Source: Sympetrum striolatum (lineage: Eukaryota > Arthropoda > Insecta > Odonata > Libellulidae). Taken from it: a stretch of DNA of 64,000 nucleotides. The translations under genes were made by a program, and so were the position numbers. The DNA is taken from NCBI GenBank assembly GCA_947579665.1, contig OX388350.1:2232001-2296000 (forward strand), given 5' to 3'. The notes under the pieces were generated by a model. It made no database searches. It was not told where the DNA came from and worked only from the letters and a program-made list of their open reading frames with translations. Below, in pieces: positions 50,516-63,208 of this stretch. Within the stretch, counting starts at the first letter, position 1; each line of letters opens with the position of its first letter.

Positions 50516-51592
50516 TACGAGTAAAATGTAGCTTGCATACTGCAAGCAGATCAGCAATATTATTTTTATATCGGCATCATTTCGGGACGGTCCTCCAAAG
50601 AAAAAAAAAAGGATTGAAAATATTCTTAAATTTCGCTGCAATTTTAGCGTCTGGCATCGAACCAGGGTCTTCCTGGTGAACTTACTAAGCGGCACAATAG
50701 AAGATCACTATCTCTAACTATGTGTGAAAATTCAATCAGAAATATTGGCTACAACTGCCTCTAACGACGTTCTACCTTTCACGAATGTAAATGGCTCTCT
50801 GGATTCGAACCAAGGACGATCTTGAAAATCTAAAACATGTTTCTGTAAGTTATTTATGATCTCTATCTATATGCCGAATTTGAAGTTTCTATATTATTGG
50901 CAAAGGTTTCAAAATAATTCCTAAAAATCGGATCAACTTCTGATTGCAGAGACACCTGGTGTCGAACCCAGGACACTTTGATAGCCGTGAATGCACTGTT
51001 TGATTTGTATGGACTTGATCTTTCTATATGCAAAGTTTGAAGTTGATATCACGCCGGGAAGTACCTAAAATTTGTTTCCGTTATCTCCGTAAGAAATGCA
51101 TTGAGGAATTTAAATGTCCCACTGGGATCGAACCAAGGACCATCAGCGAATATATAAAATTTGATTATGATATATTTTTATGGTATCTAACCGCATACCG
51201 AATTTCAAGTTTCTATGCCATCGGAAAAGGGTCCAAAAAAAATCTTAAAAATTGCCACGATGCATTTTAAACGGCCGATTTTTGCCCCGACCTAGCATCG
51301 AACCAAGGATAATAATCGTAGATGTCTTTATGGTTTCCTTTAGATATGCACGGCATCTAGCGATCTCTTGAATTTCAAATCTCTCCTTTTCCGAGAAATG
51401 CCTCAAAAGAATTTTCGAAAATCCCCGCCATGTATTCTTATGGACAAAATCGCGACTTTGGGGCCTTCTGGAATCGAACCCATGACACTGAGGTTCAAAA
51501 TCTCATTTTTTCTGGTGGTTACACGTAATGGCCATTACGTCGGAAAAATTTCAAGTCGGTGACGCTTCTAGTTTAGGCTGTGAATTAGTATC

Positions 51593-51593
<1 letters not shown>
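50516..51593 (+). repeat. Six-box unit U20, class a, tail 2, end A
   Basis: Six boxes. The end is ATTAGTATCC, running into a (TATC)n tract at about 51590-51626. Confidence 0.9.
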
Positions 51594-51624
<31 letters not shown>

Positions 51625-51684
51625 ATCCTTGAATGAATCCGGAGAAGCATCTATATTTAATAGATATATTCATATATATATATA

Positions 51685-52761
51685 TACGAGTAAAATGTTG
51701 CTTGCATACTGCAAGCAGATCGGCAATACAAATTTCATATCGGCATCATATCGGGACGGTCCTCAAAAGAAAAAAAAAAGGATTGAAAATATTCTTAAAA
51801 TCGCTGCAATTTCATCCTCTGGCATCGAACCCGGGTCTTACTGGTGAACATATTATGTACCAAAATAGAAGATCACCATCTCTAACTATGCGTGAAAATT
51901 CAAGCAGAAATATTGGCTACAACTGCCTCAAAAGACGCTCTAATGTTCACGAATGTAAATGGCTCTCGGGACTCGAAGCAAGGACGATCATGGAAATTTA
52001 AAAATTGTTTCTGAAAGTTATTTATGATCCTAATCTATATGCCAAATTTCAAATTTCTATATTATTGGGAAAGGTTTCAAAATAATTCCTAAAAATCGGA
52101 TTAACTTCTGATCGCAGAGACACCTGGTGTCGAACCCAGGACACATTGATAGATATGAATGCATAGTTTGATTTCTAATGACTGGTTGTTTTATTATGCT
52201 AAGTTTTAAGTCGATAGCATGCCGGAAAGTACCTAAAATTTGTTTCCGTTATCTCCGTAAGAAATACATTGAGGAATATAAATGTCCCTCTGGGATCGAA
52301 CCAAGGACCATCAGCGAATATGTAAAATTCGATTATGATATATTTTTATAGTATCCAACCTCATACCGAATTTCAAGTTTCCATGCCATTGGAAAGGGGT
52401 CCGAAAAAAATCTTAAAAACCGCCACAATGCATTTTAAACGGCAGATTTTTGCATCGACCTAGCATCGAACCCAGGTTATTTTCCGTAAAACTCATTTAT
52501 GTTTTCGATAGATCATGACCATATATATGGGCTCCTTGAGTTTTAATTCTCTACCTACGCGGAAAGTATTTTTTTTTAATTCACGAAAATCAAAGCAATG
52601 CATTTAAACGGGAAAAATCGGGACTTTGGGGCCCTCTGGAATCGAACCCATGACACTGAGGTTCAAAATCGCAATTTTTCTGGAGGTTATACGTTATGGC
52701 CAATATGTCGTAAAAATTTGAAGCCATTGACGCTAGTGGTTTAGCCTGTGACTTTGTATCC
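51685..52761 (+). repeat. Six-box unit U21, class a
   Basis: Six boxes, the second altered to TCGAAGC. End A with (TA)n after it. Confidence 0.9.
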
Positions 52762-52840
52762 TCTCTATATATATATATATATATATATGAATATATGATA
52801 TATGAATGAATCCGGAGAAGCATCTATATATAATAGATAT

Positions 52841-53869
52841 ATTTTCATGTCGGCATCATATCGGGACGGTCATCATAAGAAAAAAAATGGATTGAAATTT
52901 TTCTTAAAATTCGCTTCAATTTAATCGTCAGGCATCGAACCCGGTATTCCTGGTGAACTTACTATGCAGCACAATAGAAGATCACCATCTATAACTATAT
53001 GCGAAAATTCAAGGCGAAATATTGACTGCAACTGCCTCAAACGACGTTCTACTTTTCACGAATGTAAATGGCTCTCTGGATTCGAACCAAGGACGATCTT
53101 TGAAATCTAAAACATGTTTCTGAAAGTAATTTATGATCTCTATCTATATGCCGAATTTCAAATTTCTATATTATTGGGAAAGGTTTCAAAATAATTCCTA
53201 AAAATCGGATCAACTTCTGATTGCAGAGACACCTGGTGTCGAACCCAGGAAATATTATAAGCTGTGAATGCACAGTTTGATTTGTAAAGACTTGCTCTTG
53301 TATCATGCAAAGTTTGAAGTCGATTGCATGCCGGGAAGTACCTAAATTTTGTTTCCGTTATCTCCGTAAGAAATGCATTGAGAAGAACTAATGGCCCTCT
53401 GGGATCGAACCAAGGACCATCAGCGAACATGTAAAATTCGATTATAAAATATATTCATGATATCTATCCACGTGCCGAGTTTCAAGAATCCATGTTATCG
53501 GGAAGGGATCCAAAAAAAATCTTAAAAATCGCCGCAATGCATTTTAAACGGCCGATTTTTGCCCCGACCTAGCATCGAACCATGGACTATATTCTGAGAT
53601 GTTTTTCTGATTTTCGTTGGATACGCACGGCTTCTAGCGATCCCTCGAGTTTCAACTCTTTCTCTCTCCGGGAAGTACCTCAAAAAAATTTTTGAAAATC
53701 CCCACCATGCATTCTTATGGAAAAAATCGCGACTTTGGGGCCCTCTGGAATCGAACCCATGACCCTGAGGATCAAAATCGCAATTTTTCTGGCGGTTACA
53801 CGTTATGGCCAATACGTCGTAAAAATTTCAAGTCAATCACGCTTGTCGTTTAGGCTGTGAATTAGTATC

Positions 53870-53870
<1 letters not shown>
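52841..53870 (+). repeat. Six-box unit U22, class a, head-truncated
   Basis: Starts at TTTTCATGTCGGCATCATAT directly after linker DNA. The hairpin head of about 48 bp is missing; the rest is complete. End A. Confidence 0.88.
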
Positions 53871-53909
<39 letters not shown>

Positions 53910-53911
53910 AT
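53866..53911. repeat. (TATC)n microsatellite
   Basis: About eleven units, the longest tetranucleotide tract after a tail in this window. Confidence 0.95.
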
Positions 53912-53955
53912 AGGTATATCCATGAATGAATCCGGAGAAGCATCTATATATCTAT

Positions 53956-55058
53956 TACGAGTAAAATGTAGCTTGCATACTGCAAGCAGATCGACAACAC
54001 TAATTTCATATCGGCATCATATCGGGACGGACATCAAAAGAAAAAAAAAATTCAAAATATTCGTAGAATTCGCTGCAATTTAATCACCTGGCAGCGAACC
54101 CCGGTCTTCCTGGTGTACTTACTATCCAGCAAAATAGAAAATTACCATATCAAACTATGTGTGAAAATTCAAGCAAAACTATTAGGTGCAACTACCTCAA
54201 ACGACGTCCTACTATTCACATACACTCCTTATTTGAAAAATTATAATGTGCTCTGGCATCGAACCCAGGAACAGCATGGTCTTATCTATTTTTTTTCTTA
54301 AACAAAGAGTTAATATACATCTTCCATCTAAGCAAGAGCTCCCTTACATATCGATAAATGCATAAAAAAATTATGAAAAGATACCCCATAGTATTATATA
54401 TGGGTGATATTTTTACCGCCCGGCATCGAACCCGGGTCTTTCAGGCAATACTTTCTATGCAGCACAAAAGAAAAACACCATCTCTAACCGCGTATGCAAA
54501 TTCAAGCAGAAATATTGGTTACAACTGCCTCAAATGACGTCCTACTTTTCCTTTATATTCCTTATGAGAGAAACGTTATTGTGCTCTGGCTTCGAACCCA
54601 GGAACAGTACGGTCTTATGAAAATTTTTTTCTAAAACTTATTCGTACCATACATCTTCCAGCCAAGCACGAACATCCTATCATTTCGATAAGTGCATCTA
54701 AAAAAATAATGAAAAACGGCTCCCATGTATTTTAAAGGGCAGATCTTTGCATCGTCCTAGCATCGAACCCAGGATAACTTTTGTAAAAGTCATTGATGTT
54801 TTCGAAAGTCCAAGACCATAAATATAGGCACCTTGAGTTTTACTTCTCTATCTATCCGGAAAGTATTTTTTTTTAATTCCCGAAAATCACGGCAATGCAT
54901 TCAAACGGGAAAAATCGGGACTTTGGGGCCCTCTGGAATCGAACCTATGACACTGAGGATCAAAGTCTCTTTTTTCCTGGGGGTTTCACGTTATGGCCAA
55001 TATGTCATAAAAATTTCAGATCAATGACGCTTGTAGTTTAGGCTGTGAATTTGTATCC
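53956..55058 (+). repeat. Six-box unit U23, class b
   Basis: Near-identical to U6 and U9. End A. Confidence 0.9.
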
Positions 55059-55084
55059 TATCTATCTATCTATCTATATAGGTA

Positions 55085-55162
55085 TATATATGAATGAATC
55101 CGGAGAAGCATCTATATATAATAGATATATAGATGCTTCTCCGGATTCATTCATATATATAG
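55085..55162. repeat. Palindromic linker
   Basis: ATATATGAATGAATCCGGAG AAGCATCTATATA and its reverse complement, between the tails of U23 and U24. Confidence 0.9.
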
Positions 55163-55177
55163 GGATATAGATAGATA

Positions 55178-56282
55178 GGATACAAATTCACAGCCTAAAC
55201 TACTAGCGCCATTGACTTGAAACTTTTACCACCTATTGGCCATACCGTGTAACCAGTAGAAAAATTGCGATTTTGAACCTCAGTGTCATGGGTTCGATTC
55301 CAAAGGGCCCCAAAGTCCCGATTTTTCCCGTTTAAATGCATTGCGTTGATTTTCCGGAATTTTGAAATAATACTTCCCGGATAGGTAGGGAATTTAAACT
55401 CAAGGAGCCGATGGATATAGTCAGGATCCATCGATAACGTAAATGACCATCTCGAAAAGAGTCCTGAGTTCGATGCTAGGACGATGCAAAAATCGGCCGT
55501 TTAAAATACATGGAGGTTGATATTCATTATTTTTTTTCATGCACTTATCGAAATGATAGGAAGTTCTTGCTTATATGGAAGTTGTATATTAAGATAAGGT
55601 TTTTGAAAAAATTTAGATAAGACCGAATTGTTCCTGGGTTCGATTCCGGGGCACATTAAATATTCTCTCATAAGGAATATATGGGAAAAGTAGGACGTCG
55701 TTTGAGGCAGTTTCAGTGAATATTTCCGCCTTAATTTTCACACATAGTTAGAGGTGGTGATCTTCTATTCTGCTGCATAATAAATATTACCAGAAAGTCC
55801 CGGGTTCGATGCCAGGTGGTAAATATATCTGCCATATAAAACACATTGGGAAGGTTTTAAATTATTTCTTTCATGCACTTATCGATGAAATAGGGAGTTC
55901 TTGCTTAGATAGAAGATGTATATATAAAAACCCAGTTCAAGAAAAAATAGATGCGACCATGCTGTTCCTGGGTTCGATGCCAGAGCACATTAAAATTTCT
56001 CTCATAAGGATTATATTGGAAAAGTAGGACGTCGTTTGAGGGAGTTGCAGCCAAAATTTCTACCTGAAATTTCACACATTGTTAGAGATGGTGATGTAGT
56101 GTTGTACTGCATAGTAAGTATGACCTGAAATACACGGGTTGGATTCCAGACGATTAAGTTGCAGCGATTTCCAAGAATATTTTTAATCCTTAATTTTCTT
56201 TTGAATACCGTCTCTATATGATGCCGATATGCAATTAGTATTGCCGATCTGCTTGCAGTATGCAAGCTACATTTTACTCGTA
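55178..56282 (-). repeat. Six-box unit U24, class b, minus
   Basis: Closest to U3 (shared TTTCAGTGAATATTTCCGCC on this strand). Head at 56282. Confidence 0.9.
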
Positions 56283-56372
56283 TATATCTATTATATATAG
56301 ACGCTTCTCCGGATATCTATTATATATAGACGCTTCTCCGGATATACTTATATATATATATATATATACACT
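56283..56372. repeat. Linker with two direct copies and (TA)n
   Basis: TATATAGACGCTTCTCCGGA TATCTATTA occurs twice in tandem, the GACGC variant of the linker word, then (TA)n. Confidence 0.85.
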
Positions 56373-57448
56373 GGGGATCAAAAGTCTAAGCATGTTCCAC
56401 AAGTGCCACCGACTTGAAATTTTTACGACATATTGGCCATAACGTGTAACCTCCAGGAAAAAGCCGACATTGAACCACGGTGTCATGGGTTCGATTCCAG
56501 AAGGCCCCAAAGTCGCGATTTTCCCCATAAGATTACATGGCGGGGATTTTCGAAAATTTTTTTCAGGCACTTCCCGGAAAAGGAGAGAGTTGAAACTCGA
56601 GGGATCACTAGATGCCGTGCATATCCAAAGGAAACCATAAAGACATCTACGAATATTATCCTTGGTTCGATGCTAGGTCGGGGCAAAAATCTGCCGTTTA
56701 AAATGCACTGTGGCGATTTTTAAGATTTTTTTTGGATCCTTTTCCGATGGCATAGAAACTTGAAACTCGGCACGTGGATAGATATCATGAATATGTTTCA
56801 TAATCAAATTTTACATATTCGCTGATGATCCTTGGTTCGATCCCAGAGGGCATTTGCATTTCTCAATGTATTTCTTACGGAGATAACGGAAACGAAATTT
56901 AGGCACTTCCCGGCATGCTATCGACTTCAAACTTTGCATGTTAGTAAAGCACGTCCTAAGAAATCAAACTGGGCATTCACGGCTATCAATGTATCCTGGG
57001 TTCGACACCAGGTGTCTCTGCAATCAGAAGTTGATCAAATTTTTAGGAATTATTTTGAAACCTTTCCCAATAATATAGAAACTTGAAATTCGGCAAATAG
57101 ATAGAGATCATAAATACAATTCAGAAACATATTTTAGATTTCCAAGATCGTCCTTAGTTCGAATCCAGAGAGCCATTTAAATTCGTGAAAATTAGAACGT
57201 CTTTGAGGCAGTTGTAGCCCATATTTCTGCTTGAATTTTCACACATAGTTAGAGATGGTGATCTTCTATTGTGCTGCTTAGTGAGTATCACCATAAAGAC
57301 CCGGGTTCAATGCCAGACGATGGAATTACAGGGAATTTTAAGAAAAATTTCAATCCATTTTTTTCTTTTGATGGCCGTCCCGAATGATGCCAACATGAAA
57401 AAAGTGTTGTCGATCTGCTTGCAGTATGCAAGCAACATTTTACTCGTA
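56373..57448 (-). repeat. Six-box unit U25, class a, minus, end B
   Basis: Begins GGGGATCAAAAGTCTAAGCA (end B), head at 57448, modules 5-6 of type 2. Confidence 0.9.
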
Positions 57449-57474
57449 CCTATATATATATACACTCATTCATA

Positions 57475-58549
57475 GGGGATCAAAAGTTTAACCATGTTCC
57501 ACAAGTGCCATCGACTTGAAATTTTTACGACATAATGGCCATGACGGGTAACCTCCAGGAAAAATCTGACCTTGAGTCTCAGTGTCAAGGGTTCGATTCC
57601 AGAAGGCCCCAAAGTCCCGATTTTCTCCATAAGGATACATGGTGAGGATTTTCAAAATTTTTTTTGAGGCACTTCCCGGACAAGTAGAGAGTTGAAATTC
57701 GAGGGATCGCTAGATGCCGTTGATATCCAACGAAAATCAAAAAGTCATTTTCGAATATTGTCCATGGTTCGACTCTAGGTCGGGGCAAAAATCGGCCGTT
57801 TAAAATGCATTGTGGCGATTTTAAAGATTTTTTTTGGACCCTTTTCCTATGCCATAGAAACTTGAAATTCAGTATGAGGTTAGATACCGTAAAAATATAT
57901 CATAATCAAATTTTACATATTCGCTGATGGGCCTTGGTTCGATCCCAGAGGGACATTTAAATTCCTCAATGCATTTCTTACGGAGATAACGGAAACAAAT
58001 TTTAGGTACTTCCCGGCACGATATCGACTTCAAACTTTGCATAAAGAAAGATCAAGTCCATACAAATCAAACAGTGCATTCACAGCTATCAATGTGTCCT
58101 GGGTTCGACACCAGGTGTCTCTGCAATCAGAAGTTGATCCGATTTTTAGGAATTATTTTGAAACCTTTGCCAATAATATAGAAACTTCAAATTCGGCATA
58201 TAGATAGAGATCATAAATAACTTTCAGAAACATTTTTTAGATTTCCATGATCGTCCTTGGTTCGAATCCAGAGAGCCATTTAAATTCGTGAAAATTAGAA
58301 CGTCTTTTGAGGCAGTTGTAGCCCATATTTCTGCTTGAATTTTCACACAGTTAGAGATGGTGATGTTCTATTGTTCTGCATAGTAAGTTCACAGTAAAGA
58401 CCCGGGTTCGATGCCAGACGATGGAATTTCAGGGAATTTTAAGAAAATTTCAATCCATTTTTTTCGTTTGATGGCCGTCCCGATATGATGCCGACATGAA
58501 AATAGTGTTGTCGATCTGCTTGCAGTATGCAAGCTACATTTTACTCGTA
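57475..58549 (-). repeat. Six-box unit U26, class a, minus, end B
   Basis: End B, head at 58549. Head to head with U27 across a 34-bp linker. Confidence 0.9.
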
Positions 58550-58583
58550 ATAGATATAGACGCTTCTCCGGATATCTATTATA

Positions 58584-59658
58584 TACGAGTAAAATGTAGC
58601 TTGCATACTGCAAGCAGATCGACAATACTAATTTCATAACGGCATTATATCGGGACGGTCCCGGAAAGGAAAAAAGGATTGAAAATATTCTTAAAATTCG
58701 CTTCAATTTAATCATCTGGCATCGAACCCGGGTCTTTTTGGTGAAATTTCTATGCAGCACATCAGAAGATCATCTTCTCTAAATACGTGTGAAAATTCAA
58801 GAAGAAATATTGGCTGCAACTGCCTCAAACGAAGACCTACTTTTCACGAATGTTAATAGCTCTCTGTATTCGAACCAAGGACGATCTAGAAAATATAAAA
58901 TATGTTTTCAAAATTTATCTATAAGTTCTATATATATGCCGAATTTCAAGTTTTAATATTATTGGGAAGGGGTTCAAAATAATTCTTAAAAATCGGATCA
59001 GTGACTGATTGTAGAGAAGCCTGGTGTCAAACCTTGGACGTATTGGAAGCTGTAAATGCACAATATGACTTGCTAGGACTTGATCTAATTTCATACAAAG
59101 TTTGAAGTCGATATCATACCGGGAAGTACCTAAAATGTGTTTCCGTTATCCCCATAAGAAATGCATTGTGGAGTGCAAATGGCCCTCTGGGATCGAACCA
59201 AGGACCATCAGCGAATATGTAAAATTTTATTATGAAATATATTTATGATTTCTAACCCCATGCCAAATTTCAAGTTTCAATGCATTCGGAAAGGGGTCCA
59301 AAAAAAATCTTCAAAATCACCGCAATGCATTTTAAACGGCCGATTTTTGCCCCGACCTAGCATCGAACCCAGGATATTTTCCGTAAAACTCATTTTTGTT
59401 TTCAATAGATGATGACCATATATATAGGCTCCTTGAGTTTCGATTCTCTACCTATACGGAAAGTATTTTTTAAAAATTCCCGAAAATCAAAGCAATGCAT
59501 TCAAACGGGAAAAATCGGGACTTTGGGGCCCTCTGGAATCGAACCCATGACACTGAGGTCCAAAATCGCAATTTTTCTGGAGGTTACACTTGATGACCAA
59601 TATGTCGTAAAAATTTCAAGCCAATGACGCTTGTGGTTTAGCCTGTGACTTTGTATCC
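58584..59658 (+). repeat. Six-box unit U27, class a
   Basis: Six boxes, the third TCAAACC. End A. Confidence 0.9.
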
Positions 59659-59725
59659 TATCTATATACCTATCTATCTATATATATATATGAATGAATC
59701 CGGAGAAGCATCTATATCTATTATA

Positions 59726-60828
59726 TACGAGTAAAATGTTGCTTGCATACTGCAAGCAGATCGACAACACTAATTTCATATCGGCATCATATCGGGACGG
59801 ACATCAAAAGAAAAAAAAAATTCAAAATATTCGTAGAATTCGCTGCAATTTAATCGCCTGGCAGCGAACCCCGGTCTTCCTGGTGTACTTACTATGCAGC
59901 AAAATAGAAGATTACCATATCAAACTATGTGTGAAAATTCAAGCAAAACTATTAGGTGCAACTACCTCAAACGACGTCCTGCTATTCACATACACTCCTT
60001 ATTTGAGAAATTATAATGTGCTCTGGCATCGAACCCAGGAACAGCATGGTCTTATCTATTTTTTTTCTTAAACAAAGTGTTAATATACATCTTCCATCTA
60101 AGCAAGAGCTCCCTTACATATCGATAAATGCATAAAAAAATTATGAAAAGATACCCCATAGTATTATATATGGGGGATATTTTTACCGCCCGGCATCGAA
60201 CCCGGGTCTTTCATGCAATACTTTCTATGCAGCACAACAGAAAAACACCATCTCTAACCGCGTATGCAAATTCAAGCAGAAATATTGGTTACAACTGCCT
60301 CAAATGACGTCCTACTTTTCCTTTATATTCCTTATGAGAGAAACGTTATTGTGCTCTGGCTTCGAACCCAGGAACAGTACGGTCTTATGAAAATTTTTTT
60401 CTAAAACTTATTCGTACCATACATCTTCCAGCAAAGCACGAACATCCTATCATTTCGATAAGTGCATCTAAAAAAATAATGAAAAACGGCTCCCATGTAT
60501 TTTAAAGGGCAGATCTTTGCATCGTCCTAGCATCGAACCCAGGATAACTTTTGTAAAAGTGATTGATGTTTTCGAAAGTCCAAGACCATAAATATAGGCA
60601 CCTTGAGTTTTACTTCTCTACCTATCCGGAAAGTATTTTTTTTTAATTCCCGAAAATCACGGCAATGCATTCAAACGGGAAAAATCGGGACTTTGGGGCC
60701 CTCTGGAATCGAACCTATGACACTGAGGATCAAAGTCTATTTTTTCCTGGGGGTTTCACGTTATGGCCAATACGTGGTAAAAATTTCAGATGAATGACGC
60801 TTGTAGTTTAGGCTGTGAATTTGTATCC
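59726..60828 (+). repeat. Six-box unit U28, class b
   Basis: Near-identical to U6, U9 and U23. End A. Confidence 0.9.
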
Positions 60829-60884
60829 TATCTATCTATATAGGTATATATATGAATGAATCCGGAGAAGCATCTATATATTTA

Positions 60885-61959
60885 ACAAGTAAAATGTAGC
60901 TTGCATACTGCAAGCAGATCGACAACACGAATTTCATGTCGGCATCATATCGGGACGGTCCTCAAAAGAAAAAAAAAGGATTAAAAATATTCTTTAAATC
61001 GCTGCAATTTAATCGTCTGGCATCGAACCTAGGCCCTCCTGGTGAACCTACTATGCAGCACAACAGAAAATCACCATCTCTTACTATGTGTGAAAATTCA
61101 AGCAGAAATATTGGCTCCAACTTCCTCAAACGACGTCCTACTTTTCAATAATGTAAATAGCTCTCTGGATTCGAACCAAGGACGATCTAGGAAATCTAAA
61201 ACATGTTTTTGAAATGCATCTATGTTCTCTATCTAGATGCCTAATTTCACGTTTTAATATTATTGGGAAGCGGTTTAAATTAATTCTTAAAAATCGGATA
61301 ATTTACTGATTGTAGAGACGCCTGGTGTCGAACCCAGGAAATATTGGTAGCAGTGAATGCACAGTATGTCTTATTAGAACTTCATCTTATTTCATACAAA
61401 TTTTGAAGTCGATATCATGCCGGGAAGTACCTAAAACTTTTTTCTGGTATCTCCATAAGAAATGCATTGAGGTATGTAAATTGCTCTCTGGGATCGAACC
61501 AAGGACCATCAGCGAATATACAAAATTTGATTCTGAAATATATTTATGATCTACAACTTCATGCCGAATTTCATGTTTCCATATCATCGGGAAGGGGTCC
61601 AAAAAAAATCTTAAAAATCGCCACAATGTATTTTAAACGGCCTATTTTTGCCTCGATCTAGCATCGAACCCAGGATATTTTCCGTAAAACTCATTTATGT
61701 TTTCGATAGATCATGACCATATAAATCGGCTCCTTGAGTTTTAAGTTCCTACCTATCCAGCAAGTATTTTTTAAAAATTCCCGAAAATCAACGCAATGCA
61801 TTTAAATGGGAAAAATCGGGACTTTGGGGCCCTCTGGAATCGAACCCATGACACTGAGGTTCAAAATCGCAATTTTTCTGGAGGTTATACGTTATGGCCA
61901 ATACGTCGTAAAAATTTCAAGCCGATGACGCTTGTGGTTTAGGCTGTGAATTAGTATCC
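60885..61959 (+). repeat. Six-box unit U29, class a
   Basis: Head diverged to AACAAGTAAAATG, otherwise complete. End A. Confidence 0.88.
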
Positions 61960-61985
61960 TATCTATATACCTATCTATATATATA

Positions 61986-63066
61986 TACGAGTAAAATGTA
62001 GCTTGCATACTGCAAGCAGATCGAAAACACTAATTTCATGTCGGCATCATAGCGGGAAGGCCGTCAAAAAAGAAAAAAAAAGGATGGAAAATATTCTTAA
62101 AATTCGCTGCAATTTAATCGTCTGGCATCGAACCTGGGTCTTAATGGTGAACTTACTATGCAGCACAACAGAAAATCACCATCTCTTACTATGTGTGAAA
62201 ATTCAAGCAGATATATTGGCTCCAATTGCCTCAAACGACGTCCTACTTTTCAATAATGTAAATGGCTCTCTGGATTCGAACCAAGGACGATCTAGGAAAT
62301 TTAAAACACGTTTTTGAAATGTATCTATGTTCTCTATCTATATGCCTAATTTCATGTTATAATATTATTGTGAAGGGGTTTAAATTAATTCTTAAATATC
62401 GGTTAATTTACTGATTGTAGAGACGCCTGGTGTCGAACCAAGGAAATATTGGTAGCATTTTTAATGCACAGTATGACTTATTAGGACTTCATCTTATTTC
62501 ATACGAATTTTGAAGTCGATATTATGCCGGGAAGTACCTAAAACTTCTTACTGTTATCTCCATAAGAAATGCATGGAGGAATGTAAATGGCCCTCTGGGA
62601 TCGAACCAAGGACCATCAGCGAATATGTAAAATTTGATTATGAAATATATGTATGATCTCCAACCTCATGCCGAATTTCAAGTTTCCTTGCCATCGGGAA
62701 AGGGTCCAAAAAAAATCTAAAAAATCGCCACAATGCATTTTTAACGGCCGATTTTTGCCTCGACCTAGCATCAAACCCAGGATATTTTCCGTGAAACTTA
62801 TTTATGTTTTCGATAGATCATGACCATATATATAGGCTCCATGAGTTTTGATTTTCTACCTATCCGGGAAGTATTTTTTAAAAATTCCCGAAAATCACGG
62901 CAATGCATTTAAACGGGAAAAATCGGGACTTTGGGGCCCTCTGGAATCGAACCAACGACACTGAGGTTCAAAATCGCAATTTTTCTGGAGGTTACACGTT
63001 ATGGCCAATATGTCGTAAAAATTTCAGGTCAATGACGATTGTGGTTTAGCCTGTGAATTTGTATCC
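61986..63066 (+). repeat. Six-box unit U30, class a
   Basis: Close copy of U4 together with the downstream CGCTATATATATATATGGAT linker. Confidence 0.9.
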
Positions 63067-63079
63067 TCGCTATATATAT

Positions 63080-63200
63080 ATATGGATACATGAATGAATC
63101 CGGAGAAGCATCTATATATAATAGATGAATGAATCCGGAGAAGCATCTATATATAATAGATAGATGCTTCTCCGGATTCATTCATATATATACCTATATA
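63080..63200. repeat. Compound palindromic linker
   Basis: Two direct copies of GAATGAATCCGGAGAAGCAT C and one inverted copy between the tails of U30 and U31. Confidence 0.9.
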
Positions 63201-63208
63201 GATAGATA

